From: Paramecium sonneborni
Taxonomy: Eukaryota > Ciliophora > Oligohymenophorea > Peniculida > Parameciidae
DNA length: 64,000 bases
Assembly: GCA_905182985.1 (NCBI GenBank)
Contig: CAJJDN010000014.1
Coordinates: 124,001-188,000, forward strand
Direction of reading: 5' to 3'
A program made the translations under genes and the position numbers. This document shows, in pieces, positions 31,780 to 44,072 of this stretch (position 1 is its first letter; every line of letters starts with the position of its first letter). The notes under the pieces were generated by a model. It was not told the DNA's origin. It saw only the letters and a program-made list of their open reading frames with translations, and made no database searches.

Positions 31780-33353
31780 CATGCCAAGTTAATGAAACAT
31801 AAATCATAAATTTATCTTCTAACTTTAATAATAAAATAAGAATACATTCTTAAACATCTGTCTATTACATATAATTAATTGCTGTCTAAACTTAACTTTC
31901 AATCTCAAGTTTCTATTATCTTATCTTAAACTTTAGATCTTATTCTTTTTATTTAAAATTTTTAATTCATTTTTTGTGATTAAGATTTATTTAAATAAGG
32001 AATAAATTTTTATTCAATTTCATCCATTTGTTTTTCCTTTTATCATTTTCTTCTTAAAATAAAAATTTTTAATTAAATAAGAGAGTCAGAAAGATTTTGA
32101 TTTTCTTAATTATAATTATTTAATGATTGTCTGATTTTATTGAGTCTTTTTCTCAAAATTTGTAAATATATTATTTTATTTTAACTTAATTTATTTAATC
32201 TGAATTTCTTATAGCAGTTAGTTTATTTTCTGTTCATTTAGATTAAGCTTATAATTTTTTATTGATTAATTAGATTTAATTCTTATGAAATTTAAGATAT
32301 TTTCTTTGAATAATTTTCTTGAATTTGTCATTTTTATCTGAAGTATCCATTTATCTTTGAAGATCATTGGTTTTATTTTATAATTTTTCTCCTTTAAATC
32401 TATATTCTTTAATTTTTAATTTTTTATCATAGATATATTTATTTTAATTATAATTTCTTATTTGATTAATTTTATTAAAGTTAAATATAAATGTTTAGGA
32501 TTCTTTTCAATTTATGAGATAATTTTGGGTTTTATCTTTTTGATATTATAATTACTTAGATAATTATTCTATTAACATTATATTATTATTTATCAATCAA
32601 TTAAAATATCTAATCCATCCATTCTTCTAGGTAATTTCATTTTAAGTTACTTTTTCTCATCCTCAAATTAAATATTTTTTTTCTTCTTAGTTTTTTCTAT
32701 TAAATAATAATTTAACAGATACATTTCATTTAAAAATCTTCACATAATTTTTCTCACGTTCTCATTCTTTACTAAAATTTAGACCCTACCCTTTATATTT
32801 ATCTTATAATTATTTAATCTACTTCTTTAATAGTTAAATCATTTCTTATTTGATTGAATATGTTAGTGAAACATATAGAATAATTATTTTATCTTAACTT
32901 TCACATTTTAATCTAAAATCTTTTAATTAAGCTCTACTTTTGTTTTGGAATCTAAAAGAGTTTTTAATTTAAATTCTAGTAATATAATATTTCACTCTCT
33001 CTAACTTAATTTTCCTTCTTATTGCTTATTTACTAAAATATAATTTTAAAATGTCATCTAATTTTCACTTTAAATTTTTTATATGATATCAATAATCTTT
33101 CTTATTTTTCGTTATTTTGATTCTCTTTTGCAATAAAAGTTTCCCTTAATCTATAATTTTTTCAATTAAGTGATTTTTTTTTCTATAGAATAACTATTTC
33201 TAAAATCTTTTAAGAATCTATATATTATTCGTCATTTATATTTGCTTGCTTGATCTTGACCTAGTATGATAAATCATAATTAGAGAATTTTATGATTTTT
33301 GGTTATATCATTAAATCTATTTTCTTGTTTTACTCTATTTTATTTGTTTACAT
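31780..33353 (-). pseudogene. Coiled-coil protein gene with many frame changes
   Basis: The minus strand shows strong coding character of one kind only: Lys/Gln/Glu/Ile/Leu heptad-like segments such as EMIQLLKKQIKQLQDKYK, EDEKKQLKMKLPRRMDGLD, GEKLQNKTNDLQRQMD and KQMDEIEQKFIPYLNK. A possible start is the ATG at 33353 (MQTNKIEQNKKID). The segments lie in different frames and only some can be joined by plausible short introns; one change falls at a run of nine A. I therefore read this as a long coiled-coil gene that is decaying or wrongly sequenced. Borders are approximate. A low-complexity frame can look coding by chance, which lowers confidence. Confidence 0.4.
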
Positions 33354-33656
33354 TTTTTTCAAACAATTATCCACTAAAATAAAAATATATAATTGTATAT
33401 ATAAAAAGCATTGATAGACATCGTTTTCTTATACTTTATGCATTTGATCAATAAAAATATTATTATTAATACTAATTTATAGTGAAATTAATAAAAAATA
33501 AAAATAAATTAGGAAAATCTAAATTATGATAATAAACATAAGTTCAAACACACATCGTGAAATAAAAGTTGATATAATCTAAAAAATAATTAAACCTTTT
33601 CTTAAAAAAGGAAAGAATTCATTATTATATAAATATATCAATTTATAAATAAATTA

Positions 33657-34618
33657 ATGAATAAGACTTCTCATTTGGATGAAATTATTAGTAAAATACA
33701 TAGACAATCATTAAAAAACTTACATCATTCAAGTCCTAACCTCTCAATAACAAAAACCAACAACTACCATTATTAATAATTGCATAAAAGATTAATGAGT
33801 TCCGTATGTTAAGAATAATATTCCCCAACTTAAAAGAGTGTTGTTTCTACATTAAAAGAGAAATTAGGAAAGCGTATTAGATAATATAATACATGTGAAG
33901 ATGCTTCTAGCTTTCAGGATTTAAAAAACATGTAAGCATAATACTAGAATAAGTAAAGTGCTTGAATCATGCTTAACCACTGAATGCGCCAATTGTAGAG
34001 AATTGACATTTACATCATTCCTTCGTATACTTGAACGTATGGAACAACTAGAGTAACCATTCAAAATAGTTCTTTTTGCCGAACTGAAAAAAACTTTCTT
34101 ACTGTTGGCAAACAAAATACAATCTGACATAGATACTCTTTCCTAACATATTTTAAATCTTAATTCTGTTATGCAAATAAAAAATGAAGAAATTTTGAAG
34201 TTAAAACATTCTTTGTAATAGACATAAAAATCTAGATATGAAGATTTCCATCAAATTGTAAATACTTTAAGATAAAAGAAGAAAGATTAATATAAAATTA
34301 TTGGTATTCATAAATCATTGGCTCATCAGGATAATGTCGAAACTTGTAAATTAAAACATGATATAAATGAACCTGTTGATGAAGAAGAATTAAAATTTAG
34401 TTCTGAAGAAGATTCTTTTCCTTTTGGTAAAGTAAATCAAATAAATATTAGTTGATCCTTCCACTTTGAATTAACCTATTTATAAGAAAGGAATATCATT
34501 AAATCTTAAGCCAGTTAAAAAAAAAGCTCCAAAAGGGTATTAAGATGAATTTATGGCCCAAATGAATGAATTCAGTGAAAGTTGGAGATAACAAGCTTTA
34601 GTAGAAAAAAGGTTTTGA
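33657..34618 (+). CDS. Coiled-coil protein, unrecognised
   Basis: 304 residues after removing a 22-nt and a 25-nt intron; the spliced frame closes exactly. The N-terminal 80 residues are basic and Ser/His-rich. A Cys-containing link (SCLTTECANC) leads to a long helical region with coiled-coil features (RILERMEQLEQPFKIVLFAE, then MQIKNEEILKLKHSLQQTQK). An acidic patch (DEEELKFSSEEDSFPF) comes next, followed by a basic tail with KKKAPKGYQDEFMAQMNEF, then SESWRQQALVEKRF. The SESWR tail is reminiscent of cytoskeletal ciliate proteins, but no family was recognised. Confidence 0.65.
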
Positions 34619-35108
34619 TATATTCTAAATATAGCTTCAATTAATTATGTATAACAATTTTTATTTATCTTTTGAAAGTAACTTAATTTTAAGAATAAAA
34701 AACAAAATAACAATGTAAATTTTTATCCTTTCCTTCTGAATTTCTTATTAAAATTTAAATTTTATACTTTAAAGATTGTTTAAAAGGTTCTTTTTGATAT
34801 TCTTAATAATCAAGATATTTTTAAATTTTATTAGATACTTTTTTGAAATTATTTATATGTTTAAATGTAACACCTTTGGAATGTAAAAATTGATATCAGA
34901 AAATTTAGAAAGCTATCAATTCATTCGATCTTATTTTCAATAATTTATAATATAATTCGGTTTATATTGGAAGAGAAATTTTATCAGAATGATAAATAGA
35001 ATGAATAAAAAATTAATATATCAATTAATTTAAGTTCTTCTTATTCACAAAATCATAAAGAGTGTTTTGCAAATTTTTTTTTTTTAATAATATTATCATT
35101 TAAAATTC
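34619..35108. other. Intergenic, AT-rich
   Basis: No coding frame recognised; long T-rich and A-rich runs. Confidence 0.5.
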
Positions 35109-35935
35109 ATGATATTAATACTAAATTCTAATTTGGGAAATTTCATTGTCTCGAAAAGTAATACAAGTTAAACAGAGCTATTACAAACTGGAATTAATTG
35201 TAGTACCATATTGAATAAGAAGTAAAATTCTCCCAAAAATAAGTGATAAATCAAAGTTAAATTTAAAATTAAATAGGTTTAATTAATAAAAATATATACA
35301 AATGGAGGAGGATATTTTTTAATTAATTCAATAACAAGAATAGCAGATTACTTAAAGGAATTTAAGAATTTAAAATTTTAAGATTATTTTAAAAAGTATT
35401 GCTATTTTTATATAAGAGTAAGATGTACTTTAATATTTTGTAGAAATAATTTTAAAAAATGATTAATAATTAAAAATTTTTGAACTTCACATTTATTGAA
35501 GACAGCTTATAATAGTCTATAGAAATTAAAAAGGAATAAGTTTAACCAAAGCAGTTATATGAAGTAATTTCGAATTTTATTTACTTAAACATTTTTAATG
35601 ATCAATTTGACCATGTAAAAGGATATAAATAATTTCAGCGATAATAATAACAAGAATAATACTGTTTATATTCTATAGTAATTTCTAAATTACACTAATC
35701 AATCTGATTTTCAGTATTAATGGGATGGAAAATTAATAATAATTTTGGCACAATTTAGTTTGTTTTACTTCAAAGATTGATATCATTCAATAAAATATTA
35801 AAAAGGGTTAAATGATACTTTCAAAATGTTATTTAACTAAAAAGATCAGATTTAAAAAAGTTTCTGGAAACTTTAAACTCTATGTAAAGTTATGCGGTGT
35901 AAAAGTTTCTATTTTAAATTAATTAAAAAAAATTA
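35109..35935 (+). pseudogene. Decayed tandem copy of the C2H2 gene at 36212
   Basis: This region aligns with the next gene at both ends. Near the start, CLEKQYKLNRAITNWNQLQYH matches CIEKDCKLNRVITNWNDLQIH, but the second zinc Cys and the His ligands are lost. DNA similarity continues through a GGAGGATATTTTTTAATTAA-like stretch. Near the end, SGNFKLYVKLCGVKVSIL matches SGCFKFYVKLYGLQVQII. In between, the frame is broken and the long Gln-rich middle with the octapeptide repeats is missing (about 830 bp against 1796 bp). It is best explained as a local duplication followed by decay. Confidence 0.65.
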
Positions 35936-36211
35936 TATAATTGAGTATATTCTATTAGAACAAGATAAAAATGGGATTGAAATTCATTATTAGAAATATT
36001 TTATTTTTAAAATATTGGTACCATAATATTGATAGAGAACTAAGTATTTGATTTAATAAAATAATTAATATCTATTTTAATAAATAAGAAATAAAGTACA
36101 TTTATATTTTTTTTTTAAATTTTAAATTTAAAAAGATTAATCGTATTATTGCTCTTGGTAGTAGTATATTTGGTATTTTTTTACATATTTTATCATTAAA
36201 TTAATTAATAC

Positions 36212-38007
36212 ATGATATCAAATAATTCAAGCCTAATTTGTATAGAAAAGGATTGCAAGTTAAATAGAGTAATCACTAATTGGAATGATTTATAGATACA
36301 TTATCAAAACAAGCATAAAGTTTATCCTTTAGATAAATTTGAAAAAAAAGTTCATTTAAAACTAAATCAATTCAATTAGAAATTTAGAAAGTAGATAGAG
36401 GAAAATATTTCTTAATTAATTGCACAATAAGAATAAGAAATTATTGAAAGAGTTAAGACATTATATTAGGATTTCGAAAAGTAAAATAATTGAATGGATT
36501 TTTTTTTAGAATTTGTTACAAAATTTTACACGAATAAACTAATGTGAATGAAAAATTAGAAGGATTATTTTCTAATAATTAATAAGAAAGTGTTTTACAA
36601 AAATATATTGATATTTATTATTCTTAAATACGATCACCTTAATAATATTAAGTGGAAAGGCTTTTAGATGAATTTCAGTATAAATTAAATGGAATAACAA
36701 ATGATTTATTGCATTTTATTTATTAGGTAGAGCAGAGCTAAAATTTGGAAAGTTTGAATAATTTCCCCTAGAAAAATTAGGATTTTGAATATCAATCCCA
36801 TTATTATTTCAATTAATAAATGAAGATGTAATAAAAGTAATATAATTATGAATATCCATAATAAGAAAATAATTTTGTTGCTTAATTATAGGAATAAGAC
36901 GATTAAAATAATATTCCTTTAAGAAATTATAAGTATATACGAAATTAACAATAATATTATTCTTAAAAAGATTCATTATAATAATCACAATAATAGTAAT
37001 TATCTAATTCTGCGATACCTTTAGAAGAATAATAATAAAAAAATTAGTATACTGCATATTTTCCTAAATCTGAGATGAATACTGATAATGACAGAATAAA
37101 ATTTCAATTGCCATCAGAAACCATTTACAATTAAAAAAATAATAATTTAAAAGATAGATTGGATAATTTTGGGAGTCAAAAATAAATATAAAATGATACT
37201 CTAAATTAAATATAGGAAGATAATTAATATAAAATATAGGATGATAATTAAAATAAAATATAGGAAGATAATTAAAATAAAATATAGGAAGATAATTAAA
37301 ATAAAATATAGGAAGATATTTAAAATAATGATTTAAATTAAAGTAAGTTGAAATCAAGATAGAATTAAGAGTATGAAATAAAATAGAATTTATAAAAGCA
37401 AAATCAATAAATAGGGGTAGATGAATATATAGTAAATGATGAAACAAAAGATAATAAGGCTTAGAAGAAAATTAATATAGTTGGCAAAAAGTTTGATATT
37501 ACAAACTCAGATAAACATTTAAAATACTCATTAAGATTTACTTAATTTTCTTGTGTTTAATAAGGAGTTGCTTTGGTTGAAGGAGCTTTTACATTAAATG
37601 ATAATGCAAAAGTAAAATTCAAATTAACAGAGAGATTTGATAAAGTGCTTGTAAAAATAATAATTATTATAGACAGCTTCATTTGGAATATAGAATGTAG
37701 ACAATTAAGGAAAAAAGCTTGGTACTTTGAACTTTTTCATGGATTAATCTGGATGTATGTAATATAAATTATGTTTAGTGTTATTTAAAAATGAAAAGTA
37801 AAGGTAGGGATCATTAAAAATAGGATTAAATGAAGAATTAATATTGTCATATAGAGCTGAAAAAAGACTATTAATGTTCAGAAAATAAGAAACGGCGGTA
37901 AAATTTATTTTTCCCTTTAGGAATACCTTCATATAGAGGGGAGCATATCTGGATGTTTCAAATTTTATGTTAAGTTATATGGATTATAAGTTTAGATAAT
38001 TAAATGA
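36212..38007 (+). CDS. C2H2-finger protein with Gln-rich middle and beta-rich end
   Basis: 573 residues after removing introns of 29, 22 and 23 nt; the frame closes exactly. The N-terminus has a single finger: Cys-x4-Cys-x12-Leu-x2-His-x4-His in CIEKDCKLNRVITNWNDL then QIHYQNKH. A helical segment (FEKKVHLKLNQFNQKFRKQI) leads to a low-complexity, Gln/Asn/Tyr-rich middle, including five in-frame copies of IQEDNQNK. The last 160 residues are beta-rich (YSLRFTQFSCVQQGVALVEG, then LVTASFGIQNVDNQGKKLGT, ending SGCFKFYVKLYGLQVQIIK) and may form a sandwich. No family was recognised for that part. A decayed copy lies immediately upstream. Confidence 0.7.
37210..37329 (+). repeat. Five tandem copies of a 24-bp coding repeat
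   Basis: Unit: ATATAGGAAGATAATTAAAA plus four bases, translated IQEDNQNK. The first (QY for QN), second (DD for ED) and last (EDIQNN) copies carry changes; the middle two are identical. The length of 8 codons keeps the frame, so copy-number change would be tolerated by the protein. Confidence 0.85.
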
Positions 38008-38460
38008 ATATTATTTAAAAAAATTATTAATAATAATTAAGTAAAGTAATTTTGAAAATCTAAAAAATGGATGTTATTTTTGGAAATAATTATCATAAGT
38101 GAATAATTAAAGATAAACTTAACATTTTAAATGATTTAGAGATGTATCTAAATGATAATTTGAAGAAAATCAGAATTAAAAGAAAAGATATATATTTTAA
38201 TTTTAAATGACTTAAAAAATGAACTGATAATAATTGCTTTGATTAAAACTAAATAAATTATAGTGATTATATTATTGAATTATAAAAATCATAACATGAA
38301 ATGGCTTAAATATTTGAAAGCGAATATTGATGAAAAGATTTTGAAAGGGATGAATTGGTTTAGTAGTTAAAATGGAAAATTTATATATTTGTAAGTTTCT
38401 TCTAAAAGATTGAAAGCTTTAAGATAATTTTTTTACATAATATAAATTAAAAATAATAAG
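38008..38460. other. Intergenic, AT-rich
   Basis: Short, broken open stretches only; possibly remnants related to the neighbouring C2H2 genes, but no alignment is convincing by eye. Confidence 0.4.
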
Positions 38461-39689
38461 ATGGGCACATGTTGTGCAAATACTACACAAGATAGAGAAT
38501 CTTATACTGGAATAACAGCTCCTATAAATATAAATAATGAAAATTTAGAGATTGGGATGCAAACTAAAATAAAGGAATCTAATGAAACTCCAAGTTCACC
38601 AATTAGATCAGAGAAAGATGTATGGTTGAAGATTAAAATCTAGCACAGGAAGAGAACTATGGAAGCATAACGAGTTATAGAGGAGTGTTGATTAATAATA
38701 CTAATGTATATATGCATTCTTTTAATAGGAAAGATTTTTGATGAATAAAGTTCACTTGCTATAAAGATATTTAACTCTTTAGGTAATAATAGTATAGAAT
38801 TTAAGGTCCTTTTCCATTTGCAATAGTAAAAGATCAAACACTTACCTATGTAGGTCCAGTATAAATTGATGATGGGTATGTTTATAATAGTAATAAGAAT
38901 GATTTACTAAGGATAATGGTATGATGGAAAGAGACATGGATTTGGGAAATAACTATATTCATTAGGATCAATATATGAAGGGGAATGGAATAATGATTAA
39001 TAATAAGGATATGGAAGAATGGTTTTACCTAATGGAGATTTGTATAATATGAATATGAAATAAAAAGTTATGAAGGTTAATGGATTAATGATAAGGCTTG
39101 GGGGATTGGAAAATATGTTACTATTGATGGAACTTCATATAATGGAGATTGGGTTGAAGATAAACAACATGGAGTAATATATTAAATCATAATGAGAAAG
39201 GAATTGAATAATGGAATAATGGATAAAGATATTAGGGAACTTATAAATATGGATAAAAAACAGGTTATGGAATATTTGAATGGCCAGATGGTTCTAAATA
39301 TGAAGGAGAATTACTGGATGGAATGCCTCATGGAAATGGAGAATATTGTTGGAAAGATGGAAAAAAAGTAATTGTTATATTCATTCATTAGTATAAAGGA
39401 TAATGGATGTTTAATCAAATGAATGGATAAGGAATTTATACATGGCCTGATGGAAAGATTTATTAAGGAAATGTAATACTTATTCTATTTATTCTAGTTT
39501 GAAAAAGATTAAAGAAATGGATATGGACAATTAAATTGGACAGATGGAAGAATTTATAAAGGAAATTGGAAAAATGGAAAATAACATGGAGAAGGCATCT
39601 TCACTTATAATAATAAAATTAGAAAAGGTGTTTGGTAAAATGGATAACCTATCAAATGGGGATAGAGTGAAATATTATCATTATAATGA
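38461..39689 (+). CDS. MORN-repeat protein with lipid-anchor-like N-terminus
   Basis: Begins MGTCCANTT: Gly-2 followed by two Cys is the pattern of N-myristoylation plus palmitoylation, suggesting membrane attachment. After about 110 residues come at least eight MORN units (YxGxWxxGxxHGxG type): YDGKRHGFGKQLYSLGSIYE, GEWNNDQQQGYG, GQWINDKAWGIGKYV, GDWVEDKQHG, GTYKYGQKTGYGIFEWPDG, GELLDGMPHGNGEY, GQWMFNQMNGQGIYTWPDG and GNWKNGKQHGEGIF. MORN repeats bind membranes or partner proteins in ciliary and cortical complexes. Several short introns split the gene, including a 29-nt one ending in CAG near 38621-38649 that is needed to join the N-terminus to the repeats. Confidence 0.85.
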
Positions 39690-39920
39690 AATACTCAGTT
39701 GTTTTTAATTGATTTATTCTCCATTTAAATATTATTTCATAATTTATTTATTTAATATTTATATATTATTATTATATATTTATTTTTATACCTCAAATCT
39801 CTATTGAGGTAGTTAATCATATTTATATCAAAAAATAATATTAAAATTTTTTATAAAGTTAAACTTAAAATGAATAAAGAAAAAATTTATAAAAAACAAA
39901 TTAACAATTACGATTATTTA

Positions 39921-41077
39921 TCATTAATCATCATCTGTATATAAAGCTAATCTTGAGTTAGTAAATTTCATAGCATACAACCAATAAGATAAATGTTAAG
40001 TAACATAAACAGCATTTTTTAATTTTTCATCTGGACTTCCAAATATTCTAAAAGTTTTTTCAACATTGCCCAATTTAGGGAAATTCAATGGTAAAAATGA
40101 CAAAATAAAATCATTTGTTATTAATAAGATGTGTTCACCATTTTATTCTTCACAATAAACTGCATTGATATTTTAGTCTTGTTACTAAATGTATCCATAC
40201 CTTGTTTAACTAGAGATTAGGTTTTTTTATCAGTGTCTCCTTGCTGATATTATTCTTATTCATAATTTTATAGGGCTTAATAACCCGTTTCATTAAGTGC
40301 CATTGAAAATAATACAATAAAAGTGGCCATCTAAATAACAAAAATATAATACTTCTTTATATGCTTCTTCAGTTAATTGTGGACCTATAGCCACAAGAAA
40401 GTAGGCTAAGATTTTACTTATTTAAGTCTTTTTAATATTTTTGTCTTTGTCTATTTCTTCTTTATTAAGTGGATCCTGATCTGGATTTTTTATCTATTTA
40501 AATAATACCGCAATTTTTTACTCTTTCATTTGTAATATCTTTAATATTATTATAGATTGAGTTAAAATCATTAGAATTAGTAAAATAATCTTTAGGGAAG
40601 CTACTCAATAAATAGGATTATTTTTCTTCTTCTTTTTCATATTTAATAACCTAGTAAATTGATAATGAAGTATTACAGATCTAAAATTGCCGATGCTATC
40701 TAAAAAGAGAAGGACTTATTCAATAGTTTCATCTGGTTCATTATTACTAATTGATCTTTCATCATCTGATTTGCCTTCCTTAAGATCATTTTCATCTAAC
40801 TTGAATAAATAAATTGATTAATACTCTTTTAGGTCTGCCTCTATTTGCTTTAGGATTCATATTATTAGGCTATGTAGTACCTTAAGGTGGACTTCCTTGA
40901 TGTTTTTGCCTCCATATATAAGTTGCAATACTTCAAATGTGTATATAGTGCGGGATAACTTAAATAGCTCTTTCCACAACCACATGTATAATCCCTACTA
41001 CTTTAATCATTCCTTCTCCTTCTAGCCCTTGCTTATACTGATGCATCATCTTTATTAGTCGAATTAACTGGATCCAT
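39921..41077 (-). CDS. C2H2 zinc-finger protein with conserved helical C-terminus
   Basis: The start at 41077 reads MDPVNSTNKDD, then a basic stretch (ARARRRRND), then one finger: YTCGCGKSYLSYPALYTHL, and KQKH after a 22-nt intron (Cys-x-Cys ... His-x4-His). A basic hook-like motif ANRGRPKR follows, which resembles an AT-hook (RGRP core) and would suit DNA binding. The C-terminal half is ordered and helical: ILAYFLVAIGPQLTEEAYKE, later KLGNVEKTFRIFGSPDEKLK and YVTQHLSYWLYAMKFTNSRL. Several introns (22-28 nt) were needed; part of the middle remains uncertain. Probably a nuclear protein. Confidence 0.65.
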
Positions 41078-41317
41078 TTTAACTTATTCTTATTAATGCT
41101 TTCATATTTATAAATAATTCCTTAATGAACAACACACCTAATTTATATTAAGCATAATAACCATTTTATGAGTTACTCTATTATCAATAAACTACTTAAC
41201 CTATAAACATAATACAACCCAATGATTATATTGAATAGATATTAAAGCCTTCCTTAATATATATAAATAAACATATAAATCAATTTTTAAATTGAAGAGA
41301 AAATTACTACAAAAACA

Positions 41318-41700
41318 ATGCAATTTTAGTATCTTCTTAATTAAGTTTAATTAGAATATGAAAAATTTAGGAAATTTGATGAATTAAAATAATAAATCCT
41401 CATTAAAGGATTCAAAATACTATAAGTAAAATGAGGAAATAATATATGATTTTATGATTAAGTTAAGACTCCAAAAATAATTTAACCTTTGAGTTTATTT
41501 AGAAATTTTAAATTGATAAGTAAAAAAATAAAAGAGAATATTTGTTTATCCAAAATTGAATTACATGAAACTTTGTTATCATGAAAATAGAATCTACAAA
41601 GGTTAGAAGTTTTATCAAAAAAAGAGAATCAAACAACTTTTCTACCTCAATTCCTTAATGAATAAGTTAATGTTTGATTAAATAGACTATATTAGATATG
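41318..41700 (+). CDS. Possible small gene, uncertain
   Basis: The ATG at 41318 opens MQFQYLLNQVQLEYEKFRK, which looks coding, and a second segment (TPKIIQPLSLFRNFKLISKK) lies downstream in another frame. To join them one needs an intron of about 43 nt, longer than any other here, and a further frame change follows. It may be a decayed gene or the wrong exon model. Confidence 0.3.
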
Positions 41701-41735
41701 TTTGTAATAATAATTGATTTATTTATTTATTAATA

Positions 41736-42857
41736 TCAAACCTAGATGTTTGAGAAATCAACACTTTAAACAAGAGCTAAAGCTTATTCACTGACACCTA
41801 ATTCTCTGGTAAATTCATTTTTTGTGTTGGTATAAATATCAGTTTCTTCAGCATAAGTGTTGTTTTCTAATTCTAATTCAGCAGTGTATTATTTTTGATC
41901 AGCTGCTCTTTAATCTCTGAATTCAACCATAGAGTCAATTTTTTCTAAAAATAATAATAAATAAATTACCATTGGTAGCAGTCAAATCTACAGTAGCTCT
42001 ATCAATTTGTCTTCCGAATTCTGAATATTCAGAATCTAATTATTCAAGATAAGCTTCATTATCTAAAACATCTTAAGCTTCTTAAGCGGTTAAATCATTG
42101 ATTTAATCAACAACAGCATTTCTGAAATCATTGAGAGCATCAACAATAGATTTTAAGACATCTTAATTTGAAAAGTTTTAATTGGAAGCTAAAGCAATAA
42201 GAGCTTTGATCATTGGTGCCATTCTAGATCTTGATCTCAATTTATTTTCAATGTTTTTCAATGTATTTTAAAATCTTTTGATTTATAACAATGATGGATT
42301 AGTCAATGAAGCAAGAAGTGAAAGTGCATCATCAACAGAGGCAGTTGCATCATTTAATTCTGCAACTTAAGCTTCAAATGCTTCATGCTCTTATTCTCTG
42401 ACTAAGACTGCTTCATCATAGTTCTTTCTGTTTTCTTCTTAATATCCAATAACGGTATCAATTTTGCTTTAGATTTAAGCTCTTCTTGGATATAATAAAT
42501 TATCAAGTGTGTCTTATGTATTATTAACATCTAAAAATACATTTTTTAAATACCAATAACTGCATCTTGGATGTCTTATTCAAGTGAGACAACAAGTGCA
42601 TTATGTTCATTAGTTCTCACTTAGAAATTAAATTCTAATGTTTCTAATTCTTCTTCTAAGTCATTGATCAATTCTTCAATAGCATCAATTAACTCTTGAA
42701 CTGGTCCACCAGCCATTGAGTGTAATTCAACCAAATGAAGTAATGCTTTTCCATATGTACTTTTAGCTAAATCTGCTTACACTTTAGCCATGTTTCTCTC
42801 TTAAACTCTGACTGTAAAAGCTACAGCAATCAAGGCAATCAAGATTAAGGATTTCAT
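41736..42857 (-). CDS. Trichocyst matrix protein
   Basis: Component of the crystalline contents of trichocysts, the explosive secretory organelles of Paramecium. The start at 42857 gives a clean signal peptide (MKSLILIALIAVAFTVRV). Four-helix-bundle-type heptads rich in Glu, Leu, Asp, Ala and Asn follow throughout: QELIDAIEELINDLEEELET, YDEAVLVREQEHEAFEAQV, KRFQNTLKNIENKLRSRSRM. Two introns (23 and 25 nt) were removed, giving 357 residues. Family proteins are made as precursors of about 40 kDa, cut in the middle into two chains; a cut near the basic RSRSR stretch would fit. GC content is a little higher than in the surroundings, as usual for abundant products. Confidence 0.88.
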
Positions 42858-42911
42858 TATTTTAATATTAATTAAATAAAAACGACTTTATATAATATCA
42901 ATCCCAAACTA

Positions 42912-44072
42912 TCAATCACTATAAATTTCTGGAGTTTCAGGAGCCAAACATTCAGAATTCCAACATGTTATCTTTCTTCTTTATACTTTCTCTAATTTTC
43001 GACTAACCTCTTCATGAAATTATCTTTATAAATTTATTTCACTCTATACATGTCTTTATTGTCTATTATCATTTTCACGCTTCACTCATATAAATAACAC
43101 TCTATTACCTTATATTTATGATTTATTCCATCCTTTATTGTTCTCATTGTTAATGAAGGTCTATTCATTCCACTCTATTTTATTTAATCTTTTGTTGTCT
43201 CCTAAAATTATATTAATTAACTTTATTAATCAATTGATTTTCTTGGAAATATTGAAGACTATCTTTTTATAATCTATGTTGGATTTTATCCATTTATATT
43301 TTATTAAGACATTTGTTGTGATTCTTAAAGTGATTCTTTTTTCACTTATTATTCTTACACCTTAAAATCTTAAAATCCCTTTTGCTTTTCTGATGAAACC
43401 TTATTTGTTGACTTTATAGAATCCAAATATCCCATACATTTAACCATATTTTTCTCCTTACAGAATTTAAACATATATGAAATGAACTAATTGTTTTTAC
43501 ATTCACATTTCTCTAATAATTGAACAAAAAAATTATCTCCTTCAATTTAAAACTCTTTTTTTTATGTCTATAATAATAAAAACACTTTAAACAAGTCTGT
43601 TTCATATTTCTACTTGTAATCTATTTGGAGTGTTTCAAAATATTTTTTGCACTCAAAATATGCTAAAATACATAAAATGCGCAAAAATGTTTATAACTTG
43701 TACATATCGATCTAATTAAATATACACTATGTACTAGGTCTAAATTAACAAATGCCCAAGCTTAAAAATAAGAGGGTTCATTTTTTCTCAAATTGCACTA
43801 TTTGATTTCTTTAAATTCAATTATGTACTTTTCAGAAATTATTTCTGGAAATAACATAAATCCTTCTTAGGTTTTTAACTTAGAAGCTAAACCAAAGGAT
43901 AAAATTTTAAGTTCACTCAATGTATCAATTATTTTGAAAATTCTCTATGATCTCTATTAAGTTATTAATACTACTTATCCATGTTTCTATCTTCTTCAAC
44001 AACTTTATTAAGTTAATCGTGAACATATTATGGAAAGGTTTCTTATAAGTAATTTTTGTTACAAACACTCAT
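42912..44072 (-). CDS. Unrecognised 356-residue protein
   Basis: Four short introns (23, 23, 20 and 24 nt) join five exons into exactly 357 codons, so the model is well supported although no family was recognised. The first 230 residues look globular and helical (KIIDTLSELKILSFGLASKL, MYKLQTFLRILCILAYFECK, a CECKNN loop). The rest is Gln/Lys/Ser/Arg-rich (QQMSQQN, RRKITCWNSECLAPETPEI) and probably disordered. It ends 54 bp before the trichocyst matrix gene start, on the same strand. Nothing in it points to secretion. Confidence 0.65.

Noticed and set aside
37210..37329. Regular short repeats as a possible CRISPR array
   Set aside because: Units are directly adjacent without spacers, in frame in a eukaryotic gene; this is a coding minisatellite.
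37064..37447. 127-codon minus-strand frame with Tyr/Phe repeats
   Set aside because: It is the antisense of the IQEDNQNK repeat region of the C2H2 gene and has no domain character.
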